This document shows, one piece after another, positions 6,463-9,086 of a stretch of DNA of 9,086 nt. The stretch spans positions 1-9,086 of the forward strand of contig JBDNDK010000097.1 of NCBI GenBank assembly GCA_046719185.1, given 5' to 3'. Origin of the DNA: JBDNDK01 sp046719185. GTDB taxonomy: Bacteria; Armatimonadota; UBA5829. Below the pieces are notes generated by a model, which saw only the letters and a program-made list of their open reading frames with translations, was not told the origin of the DNA and ran no database searches. The position numbers and the translations under genes are program-made. How positions within the stretch are numbered: the first letter of the stretch is position 1; each line of letters starts with the position of its first letter.

Positions 6463-9086
6463 TTAGAAACTATTAAATGTTATATTATCAAATAATATAT
6501 CTGAGGTTGAACCTGAATCCCTTACTCCCCATAGATATATTGTTACAGAACCTGTGGCTCCAACTGTTCCTGTAATTGTTTTTGATTGCCAACCTGTTCC
6601 ACTAGGGAATGCAGTTCCTGAAATTGGGATTACTGAACCATGACCAGTTCCCTGTGCTACACCTAAATAAAGAGTATAGTTTGTAACTGTTTTTTTGCCT
6701 TGAGCGGTGAAGCTATAGCTTGCTCCCGGAGTTAAGCCTCCTATTTCCTGAGCTATCCCTATACCTACTCCATTAGCAGAGCTACTTGCCTTTTGACAGT
6801 TTCCATATGTATCACTCTTTATATCCCAACTTCCATTAGTTCCACTGCCATTTGATGTCCAAGCTGCACCCCAGCCATTTCCCATTTTTCCGCCCCAGAA
6901 GTTAAAGCTGCCTGATGAAAAATCACCATTTATCACTTTGTTAGTTGCTGTTGGGTTTAGGTTGAAATTAACATTTGTTGCCTGATTTTCTTGAACCATT
7001 ACATTTGATATTGTCTGATTTTGATATTCGGAAGCTGCTGCTGTTAATGAATATGTGCCAATTAATACATTTGAAAGTGTATATGCACCACCAGAACCGC
7101 TTGTTGTGCTATAACCTCCATAATTTGTAGAAATTGTTGCACCCACGACAGGATTTCCATAGAAATTAAGAACTGTTCCGGATATTGTACCTGTCTTCTC
7201 TGTGATTACAAAATCAACAGCAGTTGTGTTTCCTGCTGTTACTGATATATTTGTTTTTGTATCTGAATTATAATTTGTCTTGCTCGCGGTTACTGTATAT
7301 GTGCCCGGTGAAACACTTGATAATGTGTATGCTCCACCAGTACCGCTAACAGTGCTGTATCCACCAGATGATGTGCTTACAGTTGCACCTACCACTCCTA
7401 TTCCATTGCTATCTCTTACAACTCCAGATATTGCACCATATAATGCAGCAAGATTGAAATTTGAAGTTGTTGTCTGACCAACGTTTACTGTTATATTGCT
7501 GTTAGTCTGGCTGCTATACCCAGTCTTTGATGCTGTTACGGAATATGTGCCAGGTGATACGGTATTTAATGTATATGAACCATCACTTGCTGATGTTGTT
7601 GTGTATCCACCTATGTTTGTGGATACTGTTGCACCAGATATTGGCTGATTGTTGTTATCTCTAACATAACCTGATATTGTACCAGTTGTTGGAGTAAGCA
7701 CAAAATTAAGATTGACAGTCTCACCCTCACCTACTACTACACCTTCATCGATATCTGATGTATAGCCATTTGCAGTTGCTGTAACATTATATGTTCCTGC
7801 TATTACATTTGGAATTGAGAAAGTGCCATCTGAAAGTGAGGTTGTGGTGTATCCACCTGTATTTGTTGATATTGTTGCTCCAGATATAGGGTTTCCAAGA
7901 CTGCTCATGACAGTTCCTGCTATCACTCCCGGCTCAGGACCAGAATAATGAATAGTCAAATCACTCCAGCTTCTCATTATTATGTTTCTTCTGTTTGTAG
8001 GCCAACCACTTGGAATGCTTCCTCTTACTATTCCGCTGACTGATACAACATATCCAACTTGAACAGGAATGTTTGAGTCAGGAGTTGTTATCAATATACC
8101 TAATCTATTCGGAATATCTGGAATATTTTTTCCATCATCCACATAAAAACCGCTTGAAAGCACTCTTGTTACTGTTCCGTATGTCTTCACCAGCATACCC
8201 ATTGTGTTTAATCCTATAGCAGGTGTAAAAACACCATTTATTGGTCCGTCTGTCACACCAGGAACATAAGGTGGAATTGCTCCACCACCAACAGCATAAT
8301 TACCCATTCCAAATGGTTTGACTGCATAGTTGGAACCAATTTTTGTTATTTGAGCTGATGCAATTTCTCTTTCGGAAGGAGTTACTCCATCAGGTTTTCT
8401 TGTTGATATAACACCAGAAATATTTACTCTATCACCAATACTAAGCCCTGCTCCATTGTTATTTACTCTTACACCAGCAGAACCATCTTTCTCAGATATA
8501 TAAACAGCATTTTCATTTGTGAATATACCGGAAACTACTTTATCTAATAATGAAATAGGTGAACTATCAGGAAGCAGTTTTGCATGCATAATTCCCATTT
8601 CTATTGGCACGCCAGATACATTTGCACCGCTTGAGTATAAGTTGCTGTAATCATAACTAAATGCTGAATAGTAATAAGTTTGACCAGCAACAAGGTTTGT
8701 GTGGATATGAAAATCATTAGAACCCGGAGTAGCTTCTTTATTGACTAATAAAGTGCCATCTGTTCTTGATGTTGGATAGCCTGTTGTCTTGAATCTTATC
8801 ATTGTTCCCCTAAAGTCTAGATCATTAGGGTTTTTCCAGCTTATGATGAGATCTTTGGATGTATATGGTTTTGCAGTAAATTGGGTTACATTTGCTGGTG
8901 GTGTTACATCTACTGATGTTGTACCTAATGCATTTGCTACTAATGACCAATTGCCGGATGTATCCTGAGCATATGCTGAGAAATAATATGTTGTGTTATG
9001 TGCTAAAGGATACACAGTGAATGCATCATTAGAGCCAGGTGATGCTATTTTCAAACAAGCTTCAGTGCCCTTAAATGGTCCTGTTG
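6463..9086 (-). CDS. Large modular surface or secreted protein (5' end off window)
   Basis: The frame is open across the right edge, so the true start lies outside; the TTG at 9054 is only an internal leucine. About 873 residues are visible. Domains, numbered from that TTG: the end of one Fn3 module (to about 49); a second Fn3-type module (50-150), with the TDGTLLVNK...TPGSNDFHIH...GQTYYYSAFSYD pattern, which the first module partly repeats; and two OB-like modules (about 153-255 and 270-370), with AVYISEKDGSAGVRV...SIGDRVNISGVIST and FYVDDG...VQVGYVVSVSGIV. Next come four CarboxypepD_reg-like beta-sandwich repeats (375-702) and a jelly-roll, CBM-like C-terminus (703-863; VINGDFSSGSFNFW...ILFDNITF). 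No PEP-CTERM or other sorting tail is present. Such modular arrays usually display or bind polysaccharide outside the cell; any catalytic domain would be in the missing N-terminal part. Transcription ends at the hairpin 30 bases downstream. Confidence 0.85.
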   Translation of the reverse strand, partial: TGPFKGTEACLKIASPGSNDAFTVYPLAHNTTYYFSAYAQDTSGNWSLVANALGTTSVDVTPPANVTQFTAKPYTSKDLIISWKNPNDLDFRGTMIRFKTTGYPTSRTDGTLLVNKEATPGSNDFHIHTNLVAGQTYYYSAFSYDYSNLYSSGANVSGVPIEMGIMHAKLLPDSSPISLLDKVVSGIFTNENAVYISEKDGSAGVRVNNNGAGLSIGDRVNISGVISTRKPDGVTPSEREIASAQITKIGSNYAVKPFGMGNYAVGGGAIPPYVPGVTDGPINGVFTPAIGLNTMGMLVKTYGTVTRVLSSGFYVDDGKNIPDIPNRLGILITTPDSNIPVQVGYVVSVSGIVRGSIPSGWPTNRRNIIMRSWSDLTIHYSGPEPGVIAGTVMSSLGNPISGATISTNTGGYTTTSLSDGTFSIPNVIAGTYNVTATANGYTSDIDEGVVVGEGETVNLNFVLTPTTGTISGYVRDNNNQPISGATVSTNIGGYTTTSASDGSYTLNTVSPGTYSVTASKTGYSSQTNSNITVNVGQTTTSNFNLAALYGAISGVVRDSNGIGVVGATVSTSSGGYSTVSGTGGAYTLSSVSPGTYTVTASKTNYNSDTKTNISVTAGNTTAVDFVITEKTGTISGTVLNFYGNPVVGATISTNYGGYSTTSGSGGAYTLSNVLIGTYSLTAAASEYQNQTISNVMVQENQATNVNFNLNPTATNKVINGDFSSGSFNFWGGKMGNGWGAAWTSNGSGTNGSWDIKSDTYGNCQKASSSANGVGIGIAQEIGGLTPGASYSFTAQGKKTVTNYTLYLGVAQGTGHGSVIPISGTAFPSGTGWQSKTITGTVGATGSVTIYLWGVRDSGSTSDILFDNITFNSF
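6949..7932 (-). repeat. Four tandem 246-bp units encoding 82-residue CarboxypepD_reg-like domains
   Basis: Units on the minus strand are 7687-7932, 7441-7686, 7195-7440 and 6949-7194, with no gap or length change. Each protein unit follows the plan '(I/V)(S/A)GxV - P(I/V)xGATxST - GGYxTxS - G.(F/Y)(S/T)(I/L) - GTYxxTA - Y - NF.(L/I)'. Identity at protein level is moderate rather than near-perfect, so the duplications are not very recent. The shared ISG..GATxSTxxGGY...GTYxxTA core makes the units easy to align. Confidence 0.85.

Noticed and set aside
6949..7932. CRISPR array or DNA-level satellite
   Set aside because: The periodicity is protein-coding (82 codons per unit) with diverged sequence and no spacer structure.
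9052..9054. TTG as the true start of the large surface protein
   Set aside because: The frame stays open upstream to the window edge and already encodes Fn3-like sequence, so the real start is outside.

Overview
The window is AT-rich bacterial DNA from an anaerobe with a Gram-negative type envelope. The evidence is a nickel carbon monoxide dehydrogenase at the left edge, a run of exported proteins on the right, and a PEP-CTERM sorting tail on one of them. That tail is known from bacteria with an outer membrane and an exosortase. Multi-domain Fn3/OB-like/carboxypeptidase-regulatory proteins and beta-propellers would suit Omnitrophota, Elusimicrobiota, Planctomycetota-like or other poorly cultured lineages, but the sequence does not settle the phylum.

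Layout: (1) 1-1666, minus strand: catalytic subunit of anaerobic CO dehydrogenase (cooS), cut by the left edge, with a near-consensus promoter. (2) 1667-1911: divergent intergenic region with a cluster of GCAAT/ATTGC half-sites. (3) 1912-2844, plus: secreted right-handed beta-helix protein with a C-terminal PEP-CTERM signal. (4) 2961-3911, plus: TolB-like beta-propeller whose sixth blade lies out of frame just after the stop codon, so the gene looks frameshifted at its 3' end. (5) 4053-5216, plus: exported M48 zinc metallopeptidase with an extra C-terminal domain. (6) 5233-6330, minus: a full-length but broken oligogalacturonate-lyase-like propeller gene with about five lesions. (7) 6463-9086, minus: the C-terminal part of a large surface or secreted protein (Fn3, paired OB-like, four 82-residue CarboxypepD_reg-like repeats, CBM-like C-terminus). 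It is cut by the right edge and followed by a strong intrinsic terminator.

The plus-strand genes appear to have separate promoters rather than forming one operon. The shared theme right of cooS is envelope and extracellular function: surface-anchored beta-helix, propellers, periplasmic protease, modular adhesin or polysaccharide-binding protein. Two neighbouring propeller genes are damaged while the long genes around them are intact, which suggests real gene decay rather than poor sequence quality. I found no RNA gene, insertion sequence, CRISPR array or clear novel multi-gene system. The most notable points are the decayed propellers, the half-site cluster and the unusual M48 tail.
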